This document shows, piece by piece, positions 27,715 to 36,354 of a DNA stretch of 64,000 nucleotides. The stretch spans positions 1,061,043 through 1,125,042 of the forward strand of contig NZ_JAUSVK010000001.1 in the NCBI RefSeq assembly GCF_030814655.1, given 5' to 3'. The notes below the pieces were generated by a model. It was not told the DNA's origin. It worked only from the letters and a program-made list of their open reading frames with translations, and ran no database searches. Position 1 is the first letter of the stretch. Each line of letters opens with the position of its first letter. The position numbers were made by a program, and so were the translations under genes. The stretch comes from Labrys monachus. Its GTDB lineage: Bacteria; Pseudomonadota; Alphaproteobacteria; Rhizobiales; Labraceae.

Positions 27715-28473
27715 TCAGAAGCCGCCGACGACATAGCCGCCGTCGACGGGCAAAGTGGTGGCGGTGACGAACTGGGCGGCGGGCGAGGCGAAGAAGATCG
27801 CGGTTCCCACGAGGTCGTCGACGCTGCCCCAGCGCTTGAGCGCCGATTTCTTCGCGATCTTGTCCGCCGGGACGGGATCTTCCCACAGCGCCCGCGTCAT
27901 GTCCGTCTTGTGGTAGCCGGGGGCGATCGCGTTGACGCGAATGCCCTCCGGCCCGAATTTATGCGCCAGCGCCCGCGTCAGCCCCACGATGCCGGTCTTG
28001 CTGGCGCAATAGGCGGGCACGCTGTCATCGGCGAGATAGCTCAGCATCGAGGCGAAATTGATGATGGAGCCCTTCGACTTGAGCAGGAGCGGATGGGCCG
28101 CCATCGATAGGCGCATGGCGCTGTTCATGTTGACGTCGATGACTTCGAGATAGGTCTCCTCCGTCCATTCCGCGCCCGGGCGGGCGATGCCCTGGGCGTT
28201 GACCAGCACGTCCAGGCTCGGCAAGATCGAGAAGAAGGCGTCGACGGCCTGCTTGTCGCGGACGTCGAGCTTTTCGAAGCGGATGCCAGCGAGGCCGGGG
28301 TCGGCCCTGGCCGCCGACAGCTTGGCCGACGACGAGCCGGTGGCGATGACGCCGGCGCCGAGCCGGGCAAAGCCCTCGGCGAGGGCGAGGCCGATGCCGC
28401 TCGATCCGCCGGAAATGACGACGGTCTTGCCGGCGAAGAGATCGGGGCGGAAGGCCGAGAGAACGTCCTGCAT
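27715..28473 (-). CDS. Short-chain dehydrogenase/reductase (SDR), GFAG-type relative of sugar/polyol dehydrogenases
   Basis: The 252-residue SDR has SGGSSGIG (21-28), NAQG in place of the usual NNAG, catalytic S142, Y155 and K159 (YCASK), and C-terminal LPVDGGYVVGGF. It is probably a sugar or polyol dehydrogenase. The start at 28473 is set by AGAGGAA 6 nt upstream; the same frame continues far upstream through the overlapping GldA-like gene without family sequence. It is the third gene of the FGGY kinase operon, 89 nt after the GldA-like gene. Confidence 0.9.
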   Translation of the reverse strand: MQDVLSAFRPDLFAGKTVVISGGSSGIGLALAEGFARLGAGVIATGSSSAKLSAARADPGLAGIRFEKLDVRDKQAVDAFFSILPSLDVLVNAQGIARPGAEWTEETYLEVIDVNMNSAMRLSMAAHPLLLKSKGSIINFASMLSYLADDSVPAYCASKTGIVGLTRALAHKFGPEGIRVNAIAPGYHKTDMTRALWEDPVPADKIAKKSALKRWGSVDDLVGTAIFFASPAAQFVTATTLPVDGGYVVGGF

Positions 28474-28562
28474 GGGTATTCCTCTTTCGCTCGAATTCTG
28501 GAGTGGGTGCCCCGGCATGTCGCGCCCCGCGGGGATGTGCGGGGACATGGCGGGTTTCAGCG

Positions 28563-29633
28563 TCAGATCAGGGCGCGGAGCGCCGCGACGACCTTGTCGA
28601 GCGTCATCGGAGCCGCCTCGTTGTGCATGATCTCGCCCGGCCGGCAGGCGCGTTCGGCCACGATGCGCAGCTTCTCCTCCGTCGCGTCGGCGATGCCGAT
28701 ATCGGCGAGCCGCACCGGCAGCTTCACCGCCACGCAGAAATCGCGGATGCGCCGGAACTCCTCCTGCGGGGCGCTCTGCAGGATCAGTTCGGCGAGCACG
28801 CCGATGGCGACCTTCTCGCCGTGGAGATGGTGATGCACGTCGTCGAGCTCGCACAGGCCGTGATGGATGGCATGGGCGCCGGCGACGCCGCCGGATTCGA
28901 AGCCGACGCCGCTGAGCAGGATATTGGCTTCCACCACCCGCTCGAAGGCGGGGCCGGGCGCGCCGGCTTCGCATTCGGCGAGCGCCGCCACCCCATGGTC
29001 GAGCACGGTGTCGCGGCACAGGCGGGCGACTTCGTAGGCGATCGCGGCGCCGCGCGTTTTCATGCAATTGTCGGCGCCCGACAGGCGGCAGGCCTCCGCC
29101 TCGTAGAAGGTGGCGAGGGCGTCGCCGATGCCGGCGGACAGGAAACGGGCCGGGGCCCTGGCGATGATCGCGGTGTCGACCAGGACGAGATCGGGATTGC
29201 GCGGGAAGAAGAAGTCATACGCCACCTTGCCGTCATCGTGATAGATCACGGCGAGCGCGCTGCAGGGGGCATCCGAGGCGGCGATCGTCGGTACGATCAC
29301 GCTCGGCCGCCCCAGCCGGAAGGCCGCGGCCTTGGCGGTGTCCAGCGCCTTGCCGCCACCGATGCCGATCACCACTTCGGCCCCCGCCTCGCGCCCGATC
29401 GCCTCGACCCGTGCGATCTCGCTTTCCGAGCACTCGCCGCCATGGCGGACCAGCGTCGCCGCGACGGCTCCGGCGCAGGCCGCTTCGACGGCCGGGGCGA
29501 GCGCGTCGTAGATACCCCGGTCGACGACGCACAGGGCGGTCCTGCCGAACGTCGCCGCTTCCTTGCCGAGAAGCGGGAGAATGCCGGGTCCCTGGAGATA
29601 ACGGCCCGGAAAGCGGGCGCCGATGAGTGTCAT
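28563..29633 (-). CDS. GldA-like iron/zinc-containing glycerol or polyol dehydrogenase
   Basis: The 356-residue protein fits the glycerol dehydrogenase branch of the metal-dependent alcohol dehydrogenases. It opens with GARFPGRYLQGPGIL, has NAD-binding GGGKALDTAK (92-101) and TIAASDAPCSALAVIY, and puts metal ligands at D171, H254 and H271 (HGEK). It should oxidise a vicinal diol to a ketone with NAD+. Its ATG overlaps the stop of the FGGY kinase gene (ATGA), so the two are translationally coupled. Dihydroxyacetone or another ketose made here could be the kinase substrate, though the exact polyol is unknown. Confidence 0.9.
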   Translation of the reverse strand: MTLIGARFPGRYLQGPGILPLLGKEAATFGRTALCVVDRGIYDALAPAVEAACAGAVAATLVRHGGECSESEIARVEAIGREAGAEVVIGIGGGKALDTAKAAAFRLGRPSVIVPTIAASDAPCSALAVIYHDDGKVAYDFFFPRNPDLVLVDTAIIARAPARFLSAGIGDALATFYEAEACRLSGADNCMKTRGAAIAYEVARLCRDTVLDHGVAALAECEAGAPGPAFERVVEANILLSGVGFESGGVAGAHAIHHGLCELDDVHHHLHGEKVAIGVLAELILQSAPQEEFRRIRDFCVAVKLPVRLADIGIADATEEKLRIVAERACRPGEIMHNEAAPMTLDKVVAALRALI

Positions 29634-31159
29634 GATACTTTTTCCGTGTGCGAAGCCGCAGCGAGGCCGTCGAGGTCGTCATAGAGGGCCTGCGAATGCC
29701 TGTAGATGCGGTCGAACACCGGCTGCATCCTCGCATAGGTGTCGGCCCAGGCTGGATCGGGCAGGACCTCGTCGGCATAGGCCACGAAGCGCGTGACCGC
29801 ATCCTCGACCCGCGAGAAGCGCCCGACGGCCGTCGCCGCCATCGCGGCGCAGCCCACCAGGCCGCATTCGGTTTCCTGGGGCACGAGGATCGGCACATTG
29901 TAGGCGCTGGCCTTGATCTTCAGCCAGAGCGCCGTCTTCGCCCCCCCGCCCGAGGCGACGACGCGCTCGAGCTTCTGGCCGGTGGCGGCTTCGATGATGC
30001 GGATATGGCGGGTGACGGCGAAGGCCACGCCTTCCAGGATGGCGCGGTGGAGATGGGCGAGGCCGTGGCGGGCGCCGATGCCGAAGAACTGGGCCCGCGC
30101 ATTGCGATGCGCGCCGAGCCTTTCTCCGACCAGGAAGGGCAGGAAGAACAGGGCGTCGGCGCCGGCCGGCGCTTCGGCCGCCTTCGCCACGATCTCGCCA
30201 TAGCCCAGCGCCTTCTCGTGAAAGGCGCGGCGGGCCCAGCGCATGGCGTCGCCGCCGGTTTCCAGCAGCGTGAACGGGCCCCAATGGCCTTCGACGGTGC
30301 GCACATTGCACATCTCCGGGTCGAGCAGCGGGCGTTCGGCGATCAGGGTGATGATCGAGGACGTGCCCATGACGTCGGAGGCGAGGCCCGGCCGCATCAC
30401 GCCCGACCCGAGCACGGCGACGGGATAGTCGGCGCCGCCCACCAGCACGGGGGTTCCCTCGGCGAGGCCGGTCTCGGCCGCCGCCGCGGCGGTGACCGCG
30501 CCGAGGATGTCCAGCGGCGAGCGGATCGGCGGCAGCTTGGCGGCATCGAGGCCGAGCCGGTCGATCATCGCCGCCGACCATTGCCCCGTCTGCGGGTTCA
30601 TCAGGAAGCTGCAGGAGGCGTCGCCCTCGTCCATGGCGATCTCGCCGGTCAGCCGCAGGTTGATGTAGTCCTTCGGCATCAGGACGGTGGCGGCGGCCTC
30701 ATAGGCCTTGGGGTCGTTGTCGCGCAGCCAGGCGAGCTTGAAGCCAGGCCAGGCCGGCGTCGGCGGGTTGCCGCTCTCGGCGAGATAGGAGGCGGGCGCA
30801 TTGTCGCGCTCGAAGGCCGCCACCAGCGCCGCGGTGCGCTTGTCGTTCCACAGCGGCGCGGTCTCGCGCGTCGGACGGCCATGGCCGTCGACCAGCACGG
30901 TGCCGTGCATCTGTCCGCAGGCGGCGACGGCGAGGATGCGCCTGACCGCGTCGGGCTCCCGGTCGAGCACGGCCCTGACCGCCTGGACCGTGCCGGCCCA
31001 CCAGTCGGCCGGGCGCTGCTCGGCCCAGCCGAAGGCCGGGACGATCTGGTCATACTCGCTGGCGGAGATCTGCCTTATGGCCCCGCCGGCGGCATCGACC
31101 AGAGCCGCGCGGGCGCTGCCGGTGCCGACGTCGATGGCGAGGATCAGGTCCTGGGTCAT
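29630..31159 (-). CDS. FGGY-family carbohydrate kinase (xylulokinase-like)
   Basis: This 509-residue sugar kinase has two ASKHA ATPase domains: AIDVGTGSARAALVDAAG at the N-terminus, CGQMHGTVLVDGHG, the hinge segment GGADYPVAVLGSG and the adenosine motif VASGGGAKTALWLKIKASAY. It phosphorylates a ketose or polyol with ATP. Similarity is to the xylulokinase group, but specificity within FGGY kinases is not predictable by eye. The start at 31159 has GGGAGG 7 nt upstream. It leads the leftward operon kinase-GldA-SDR-SDR, and its promoter region is shared with the KDPG-aldolase operon and carries two HexR-type palindromes. Confidence 0.9.
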   Translation of the reverse strand: MTQDLILAIDVGTGSARAALVDAAGGAIRQISASEYDQIVPAFGWAEQRPADWWAGTVQAVRAVLDREPDAVRRILAVAACGQMHGTVLVDGHGRPTRETAPLWNDKRTAALVAAFERDNAPASYLAESGNPPTPAWPGFKLAWLRDNDPKAYEAAATVLMPKDYINLRLTGEIAMDEGDASCSFLMNPQTGQWSAAMIDRLGLDAAKLPPIRSPLDILGAVTAAAAAETGLAEGTPVLVGGADYPVAVLGSGVMRPGLASDVMGTSSIITLIAERPLLDPEMCNVRTVEGHWGPFTLLETGGDAMRWARRAFHEKALGYGEIVAKAAEAPAGADALFFLPFLVGERLGAHRNARAQFFGIGARHGLAHLHRAILEGVAFAVTRHIRIIEAATGQKLERVVASGGGAKTALWLKIKASAYNVPILVPQETECGLVGCAAMAATAVGRFSRVEDAVTRFVAYADEVLPDPAWADTYARMQPVFDRIYRHSQALYDDLDGLAAASHTEKVS

Positions 31160-31301
31160 GGCCGGCCTCCCCGGTTGCGGCGGCCTGCGGCCTGCGAGGA
31201 ACGTGTGACGGCCGGCTTGCGCGCGGATTTCGGAACACGATGGCGGTGATGGGGCTGGGACATGTGGATTTGCTGTTTGTCGCCGGGAGGCGGTCCGTCG
31301 A

Positions 31302-31314
31302 GTAGCGATGCTAC
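31302..31314. promoter_or_regulatory. Palindromic operator 1 (HexR-like), FGGY kinase side
   Basis: GTAGC-GAT-GCTAC is a perfect inverted repeat 143 nt upstream of the kinase ATG. With flanks it reads AGTA-N7-TACA, one base from the HexR consensus layout TGTA-N7-TACA. The HexR-like regulator at 34183-35085 is the natural candidate to bind it. Confidence 0.65.
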
Positions 31315-31403
31315 ATGATTTCGGTAAGGTCAACCGAAACTTCGGCTCATTCTACGCTGCAACGCAGCAATGTCTCATCCATCTTGCATGTAAAAGCCGC
31401 TGT

Positions 31404-31420
31404 CTGTAGCATTGCTACAG
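31404..31420. promoter_or_regulatory. Palindromic operator 2 (HexR-like), KDPG-aldolase side
   Basis: CTGTAGCATTGCTACAG is a perfect 17 nt palindrome around one T. It contains TGTA-N7-TACA, the spacing of known HexR sites. It lies about 150 nt upstream of the KDPG-aldolase-like start, so each arm of the divergent locus has one site. The remaining part of 31160-31567 shows no gene. Confidence 0.7.
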
Positions 31421-31567
31421 ATTGGGAGCGGCATATGCGAGAGAGGGCAATCCCTAGCAGCTCGAAACGGGCGCGCCGGCTGGATCCGCGTGGCGAACGC
31501 GCATTATAAGCACGGCGTTCCCGCGAGGAAGCCCTGGTGCCTTCCCGCCCATGATTTCTGGAGAGCC

Positions 31568-32227
31568 ATGATGGCAGCAAGCCCCCTCGAGCAGATCGAA
31601 GCAATCGGTGTCGTCCCGGTCATCGCCATCGAAGAGGCGGGCCATGCCGTGGCCCTCGCCGACGCCCTGGCCGAGGGCGGCCTGCCGATCGCCGAGATCA
31701 CCTTCCGGACCCGGGCCGCCGCCGACGTCCTGGCGACGCTCAAGGAGAAGCGTCCGGATTTCCTGGCGGGCGCCGGCACCGTGCTCGACCTCGATTCGGT
31801 GCGGGCCTCGAAGGAGAACGGCGCGAAGTTCGCGCTGTCGCCGGGCTTCGATCCCGAGATCGCCGCCGCCGCCGTCGCGATCGGCCTGCCCTTCGCGCCC
31901 GGCATCATGACGCCGACCGACCTCACCCTCGCGGTCCGGGCCGGGTTCCGGCTGTGCAAGTTCTTTCCGGCCGGCATCGCGGGCGGGCCGAAGGCGCTGG
32001 AAGCGATCGTCGCGCCGTTCAACCATCTCGGGGTCCGCTTCATCCCGACCGGCGGCGTCAGCCTGGAGACGATGGGCGACTGGCTGAAGCACCGCTTCGT
32101 CGCCGCGGTCGGCGGCACCTGGATCGCCCGTCCGGAAGACCTGCGCGAAGGCCGCTTCGCCGACATCACGGCAAAGGCGAGGGCGGCGGTGGAGCGTGCC
32201 AGAGCCATAAGGGAAAGTGCATCATGA
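31568..32227 (+). CDS. KDPG/KHG aldolase-family protein (Eda-like)
   Basis: The 219-residue TIM barrel has the family's catalytic pattern: E43 and R47 in IAEITFRTR, the phosphate-site segment GAGTVLDLD, and Schiff-base K131 in LCKFFPAGIAGGPKALE. The family splits 2-keto-3-deoxy-6-phosphogluconate or related keto-deoxy acids into pyruvate and an aldehyde. The usual CKFFPAE reads CKFFPAG here, a possible specificity difference. GGAGA lies 5 nt before the ATG. Its TGA overlaps the next ATG (ATGA). It is the first gene of the rightward arm of the HexR-like locus. Confidence 0.9.
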   Translation: MMAASPLEQIEAIGVVPVIAIEEAGHAVALADALAEGGLPIAEITFRTRAAADVLATLKEKRPDFLAGAGTVLDLDSVRASKENGAKFALSPGFDPEIAAAAVAIGLPFAPGIMTPTDLTLAVRAGFRLCKFFPAGIAGGPKALEAIVAPFNHLGVRFIPTGGVSLETMGDWLKHRFVAAVGGTWIARPEDLREGRFADITAKARAAVERARAIRESAS

Positions 32228-33177
32228 GTCTCTATCAGCCGGCGACCCGGCCGACCCTCTACTTCATCGGCGTCACCACCACAAAGAGCTCGATCATGCG
32301 GGTGTTTCCCGCCTGGGCGGCGCATCTCGGGCTGAAGGATGCGGTGATCAAGGGGATCGATTTCCCCCTGCATGCCGAGCCGCAGGCCTATCGCGAGGCC
32401 GTCGCCTTCATCAAGGCCGACCCGCTGTCGCTGGGCGCGCTCGTCACCACCCATAAGATCGATCTCTACAAGGCCTGCCGCGACATGTTCGACGAGATCG
32501 ATCCCTTCGCGCGCGGGATGGAGGAGACGAGCTGCCTCTCCAAGCGGGACGGGCGCCTCGTCTGCCACGCCAAGGACCCGATCTCCTCCGGGCTGGCTCT
32601 CGACGGCTTCATCGAGCCCGGCCATTTCGCCCGCACCGGCGCCGAACTCTTCTCGATCGGCGCCGGCGGCTCGACCATCGCCTTGACGTGGCACATCGTC
32701 CGGCCCGAACGCAGCGACGACGTGCCTTCCCGCATCATCGTCTCCAACCGCAGCCCGCACCGCCTCGACGAGATCCGGCGCATCCATGCCGAGATCGGCA
32801 TGCGCGTGTCGGTGGATTATGTCCTCGCCCCCAGGCCCGAGGACAATGACGCCGTGACGGCGACGCTGAAGCCCGGTTCGGTGGTCATCAACGCGACCGG
32901 CCTCGGCAAGGATGCGCCGGGCTCGCCGCTCACCGATGCCGTGCGCTTCCCCGAACGCGCCATCGTCTGGGATCTCAACTATCGCGGCGACCTCGTCTTC
33001 CTCGACCAGGCCCGGCGCCAGCAGGCGGAACGGCACCTGCAGATCGAGGATGGCTGGACCTATTTCCTGCATGGCTGGACGCAGGTGATCGCAGAAGTCT
33101 TCCACATCGCGATCCCGACCGCCGGCCCGGATTTCGACCGCCTCGGCGAGATCGCCATCAGCGCCGCCAAAGGCTAG
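32224..33177 (+). CDS. Shikimate dehydrogenase-like oxidoreductase
   Basis: The 317-residue protein has the two-domain shikimate dehydrogenase fold. An N-terminal substrate domain holds TTKSSIMRVFPAW, K78 in LVTTHKIDLYKAC and D127 in SSGLALDGF at the places of the catalytic Lys/Asp pair. The nucleotide domain has FSIGAGGSTIAL (147-151), INATGLGKD and a C-terminal QIxxG-like region replaced by LHGWTQVIAEVFHI. It is longer and divergent from AroE and sits in a sugar-catabolic operon, so an unconventional substrate is likely. It is coupled by ATGA overlap to the aldolase gene. Inference: oxidation or reduction of a sugar acid or lactone. Confidence 0.8.
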   Translation: MSLYQPATRPTLYFIGVTTTKSSIMRVFPAWAAHLGLKDAVIKGIDFPLHAEPQAYREAVAFIKADPLSLGALVTTHKIDLYKACRDMFDEIDPFARGMEETSCLSKRDGRLVCHAKDPISSGLALDGFIEPGHFARTGAELFSIGAGGSTIALTWHIVRPERSDDVPSRIIVSNRSPHRLDEIRRIHAEIGMRVSVDYVLAPRPEDNDAVTATLKPGSVVINATGLGKDAPGSPLTDAVRFPERAIVWDLNYRGDLVFLDQARRQQAERHLQIEDGWTYFLHGWTQVIAEVFHIAIPTAGPDFDRLGEIAISAAKG

Positions 33178-33186
33178 GCGCGCCCG

Positions 33187-34086
33187 ATGGCACCTGACCG
33201 GGGCGCGTGGCCGTCCTTCGAACAGATCCCTTATGACGGGCCGCTGGCGGCGCGTCTCGCCACCCGTCCGGCAGCGGGCGGGCTTTCGCTGTACTGGCTG
33301 GGGCAGGCGGGCTTCGTGCTGGATACCGGGCAGGCCCGTCTGCTGATCGATCCCTATCTCTCGGATGCGCTGGCGGTGAAATATCGCGGCCGCGGCTTCT
33401 CGCATGAACGCATGATGCCGCCTCCGATCGGCGTCGACGATCTGCCGCCGATCGATGCGGTGCTGTGCACGCACCACCATACCGACCACATGGACGGCGA
33501 AACGCTGCAGCGGATCGCCGCTCGCTGTGCCGGAACGCGCTTCGTCGTGCCGCTCGCCTCCCTCGCCCTCGCACGCGAGCGGATCGGCGCGGCGCCGGGA
33601 CGCCTCGTCGGCGTCGATGCGGGGGACGGCCTCGACCTCGCTGCGGGCCTCCGGCTGAGCGTGATGCGCGCCGCCCACGAAACGCTGGAACGCGATGCCG
33701 CCGGCCGGCATGTCTTCCTCGGCTACGGGCTGGAGGCGGATGGGCTCAGGGTCTTCCATTCCGGCGATACCGTGCCGTTCGAGGGGCAGGCGGCGGAAAT
33801 CGCCGCGTTCCGGCCCGATCTCGCTTTGTTTCCGGTCAATGGCCGTTCGGACGCCTTGCGCTCGGCCGGCATTGCCGGCAATTTCACGCTGGACGAAACG
33901 GCCGATCTCGCTCGCGAATGCCGCGTGCCGGTCGTCATGGCCCATCATTACGGCATGTTCGCCTTCAACAGCGCGGCGCCGGAAGCGATCGATGCCAGGG
34001 CCCGTGGCATGACGGGCGGGACGAGGCTGGTCCGTGCGAGGACGGGCGTCGAATACCGCCTCGGCAAGGACCCGGTGGGCGGATGA
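33187..34086 (+). CDS. UlaG-like metallo-beta-lactamase-fold hydrolase
   Basis: This 299-residue MBL-fold enzyme resembles the UlaG (L-ascorbate-6-phosphate lactonase) group. It has LYWLGQAGFVLDTGQARLLI, LIDPYLSD, metal-binding THHHTDHMDG, FHSGDTVPF and a late His in VVMAHHYGMF. UlaG relatives hydrolyse sugar-acid lactones or phosphodiesters using Mn or Zn. It starts 9 nt after the SDH-like gene, in the same operon. A lactonase step feeding the aldolase is a reasonable guess from context, not shown by sequence. Confidence 0.85.
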   Translation: MAPDRGAWPSFEQIPYDGPLAARLATRPAAGGLSLYWLGQAGFVLDTGQARLLIDPYLSDALAVKYRGRGFSHERMMPPPIGVDDLPPIDAVLCTHHHTDHMDGETLQRIAARCAGTRFVVPLASLALARERIGAAPGRLVGVDAGDGLDLAAGLRLSVMRAAHETLERDAAGRHVFLGYGLEADGLRVFHSGDTVPFEGQAAEIAAFRPDLALFPVNGRSDALRSAGIAGNFTLDETADLARECRVPVVMAHHYGMFAFNSAAPEAIDARARGMTGGTRLVRARTGVEYRLGKDPVGG

Positions 34087-34182
34087 CGGCGGGCCTCGAA
34101 GGGCGGTAGCCTTGTCGGCTCATCCATCGGCCTGGGGCGCGAGCAGGCATTCTTGCGGGATGAAGGAGAGGACCGCCAGCCC

Positions 34183-35085
34183 ATGACCACACCGATCCCG
34201 CCCGCGGCGGCGCAGCCGGCCGCCCGCGCGACGACGCAGAACGTGCTCGAGGTCGTGCGCCTCATGCGGTCGGAGCTGCGCAAGTCCGACCGCAAGGTGG
34301 CGGACCTGATCCTGGCCGATCCCCACCGCATCCTGAATGCGACGGTGGCGGAGACCGCCCACGCCGCCGAGGTCAGCGAGCCGACGGTGATCCGCTTCTG
34401 CACGGCGATCGGCTGCAACGGCTTCCAGGACTTCAAGCTCCGCCTCGCGCAGAGCCTGGCGCTCGGCACGCCCGCCACCCATTCGGTGCTGCTCGACACC
34501 GATTCGCCGGAGGCGGTGGTGGAGAAGATCTTCGACTACACGATCACCAGCCTCGACTGGGCGCGCCACCATCTCGACAAGGCGGCCCTGACGCGGGCGA
34601 TCGGCATCCTCGAAAAGGCCAATTACATCGAATTCTTCGGCTTCGGCGCCTCGGGCATCGTCGCCCGCGACGCCCAGCAGAAATTCCCGCTCTTCGGCGT
34701 GCCCTGCGGGGCGCAGCTCGATTCCCACCAGCAGCTGATGGTCGCGGCGATGATGAAGCCCGGCGACGTCGCGGTGGTCATTTCCAACACCGGCATGACG
34801 CGCTCCATCATCGAGGTGGCGCGCACGGCGCACGAGAACGGCGTCGCGGTGATCGGCATCACCGGGGCCGACACGCCCCTGACGCGCCATTGCGACGTGG
34901 CGCTGATCGTCGAGACGCTCGACAACACCAACATCTACACGCCGACGATCTCGCGCATCGCCGCCCTCGTCGTCATCGACGTGCTCTCCACCGCCGTGGC
35001 GTTGCGGCGCGACGAGGACCACCTGCGCCGCTTCCGCCTGATGAAGCGCCGCCTCACCGAACTGCGCACCAACGAGCGGCTCTAG
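34183..35085 (+). CDS. RpiR/SIS-family transcriptional regulator, HexR-like
   Basis: The 300-residue protein has an N-terminal HTH_6 domain (ELRKSDRKVADLILADPHRI, AEVSEPTVIRFCTAIGCNGF) followed by a SIS sugar-phosphate-binding domain (YIEFFGFGASGIVARDAQQK, VISNTGMTRSIIEVARTA). It matches HexR along its length, including DFKLRLAQSLALGTP and SRIAALVVIDVLSTAVALRR. HexR responds to KDPG and controls Entner-Doudoroff genes through TGTA-N7-TACA sites, and two such palindromes lie in this locus. Its TAG stop lies within the CTAG target of an IS5 insertion but is unchanged. An in-frame TTG at 34155 is an alternative start. Confidence 0.9.
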   Translation: MTTPIPPAAAQPAARATTQNVLEVVRLMRSELRKSDRKVADLILADPHRILNATVAETAHAAEVSEPTVIRFCTAIGCNGFQDFKLRLAQSLALGTPATHSVLLDTDSPEAVVEKIFDYTITSLDWARHHLDKAALTRAIGILEKANYIEFFGFGASGIVARDAQQKFPLFGVPCGAQLDSHQQLMVAAMMKPGDVAVVISNTGMTRSIIEVARTAHENGVAVIGITGADTPLTRHCDVALIVETLDNTNIYTPTISRIAALVVIDVLSTAVALRRDEDHLRRFRLMKRRLTELRTNERL

Positions 35086-36354
35086 CAGGCTGCGGAAATT
35101 GACATCTGTATAGGTGATTTTCGTTTTTGCTCATGCAGTTGGAGTGGGATTTCTGACGGATGTGGATCGGGTATCGATGCGTTTTTCCGGTATTCCGGTT
35201 CAAGTCGTTGCGAAGAGTTTGGGAAGTCGGATGAGGTTGTAGGCTGCGGCTCTGAGAGTGAACATCCATCCGACCCGTTCTTGGCCTCGGTGTTTTGTTT
35301 GCCGGAAGCCGCCGGCTTCCTTGATCCAGCCGAACGGCTCTTCGATGCGTTTGCGGATCGTCTGGCTGAGGGCATATCCGGGGTGGCGTGTCGTGCGCCG
35401 ATCGATGGCTGACCGGCGGTTGGTGGCGTTCTGCGCGACATGCGGCGTCACGCCGAGAGCGCGCAACCTGGCCACATGCGCAGCGACGTCATAGGCCTTG
35501 TCGGCGCCCAGGGTGACACGGCCGGCCGGCGCGGCGTCCTCGATCATCGCCTCGGCCGCCGCCCGCTCGGCCCAGCCGGTGGCCTTCGTCAGTTCGGCAT
35601 CGACGATGAGGCCGTTGCGGTTCTCCATGAGGACATGGCCGAGATAGGCCAGCTTGGCGGGCTGGCCGTCCGCCTTGCGATAAAGCCGGGCATCCGGGTC
35701 GGTGGTGCTCTCATGGGTCTGGTTGGAGCGCTTCTCGCCCCGGAAATCGCGCTCGCCATTGCGGCCCGGCCCGGGCGGTGACCCGCTGCCATCCTTGGGC
35801 TGAAAGCTCTTCATCGACGCCCAGGCGGCGATCAGCGTGCCGTCCACCGAAAAATGCTCGCTCGACAGCAAGGGCTTGACCTGCGGATCGGCCAGGATCG
35901 CAAGCAGAAATTCCCGCGCGATGTCGCCCTCCAAAAGCCGGTCGCGGTTCTTGGTGAACACCGTCACATCCCAGATCGGCGCATCCATCGACAGGCCGAT
36001 GAACCAGCGGAACAGCATGTTGTAGCGCACCTGCTCCATGAGCTGGCGCTCGGAACGGATGCCGAAGAAGGCCTGCACCAACAAGGCCCGCAGCAGTTTC
36101 TCCGGTGCGATCGAGGCGCGGCCATACGGCGAATAGAGCTTCGAGAACGGCTCGGACAACCGTTCGAGAGCCGCGTTCACCACAAGGCGGATGGCACGTA
36201 GCGGATGATCGCGAGGAACAAGCGATTCAGGGCTCTGATAACTAAAGAGCGCACCCGTCTGTTCATCCGATCCGCGCATCAGCCCCTCCAAGCAATCCAC
36301 AACAATCAGTGAATCAGATCGCTCGCGCTTCGGGTAGTGAATTTCCGCAGCCTG
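35086..36354 (-). mobile_element. IS5-family insertion sequence, copy 1
   Basis: The 1269 bp element has ends that are inverted repeats of CAGGCTGCGGAAATT, with CTAG on both sides (35082-35085 and 36355-36358). A 4 bp YTAR-type target duplication such as CTAG is characteristic of the IS5 subgroup. The left CTAG supplies the TAG stop of the HexR-like gene. It carries one intact transposase on the minus strand. Confidence 0.9.
35200..36279 (-). CDS. IS5-family DDE transposase
   Basis: This 359-residue transposase has an N-terminal DUF772 region (HPLRAIRLVVNAALERLSEP, LLRALLVQAFFGIRSERQLM, FIGLSMDAPIWDVTVF) and a DDE domain with Asp in HFSVDGTLIAAWAS, Asp in TLGADKAYDV and Glu in IRKRIEEPFGWIK. 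It appears intact. GGAGGGG 3 nt before ATG 36279 sets the start. It is clearly related to, but not identical with, the transposase at 54767-55918: a 20-plus residue insert after the first Asp in that copy is absent here. Confidence 0.92.
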   Translation of the reverse strand: MRGSDEQTGALFSYQSPESLVPRDHPLRAIRLVVNAALERLSEPFSKLYSPYGRASIAPEKLLRALLVQAFFGIRSERQLMEQVRYNMLFRWFIGLSMDAPIWDVTVFTKNRDRLLEGDIAREFLLAILADPQVKPLLSSEHFSVDGTLIAAWASMKSFQPKDGSGSPPGPGRNGERDFRGEKRSNQTHESTTDPDARLYRKADGQPAKLAYLGHVLMENRNGLIVDAELTKATGWAERAAAEAMIEDAAPAGRVTLGADKAYDVAAHVARLRALGVTPHVAQNATNRRSAIDRRTTRHPGYALSQTIRKRIEEPFGWIKEAGGFRQTKHRGQERVGWMFTLRAAAYNLIRLPKLFATT

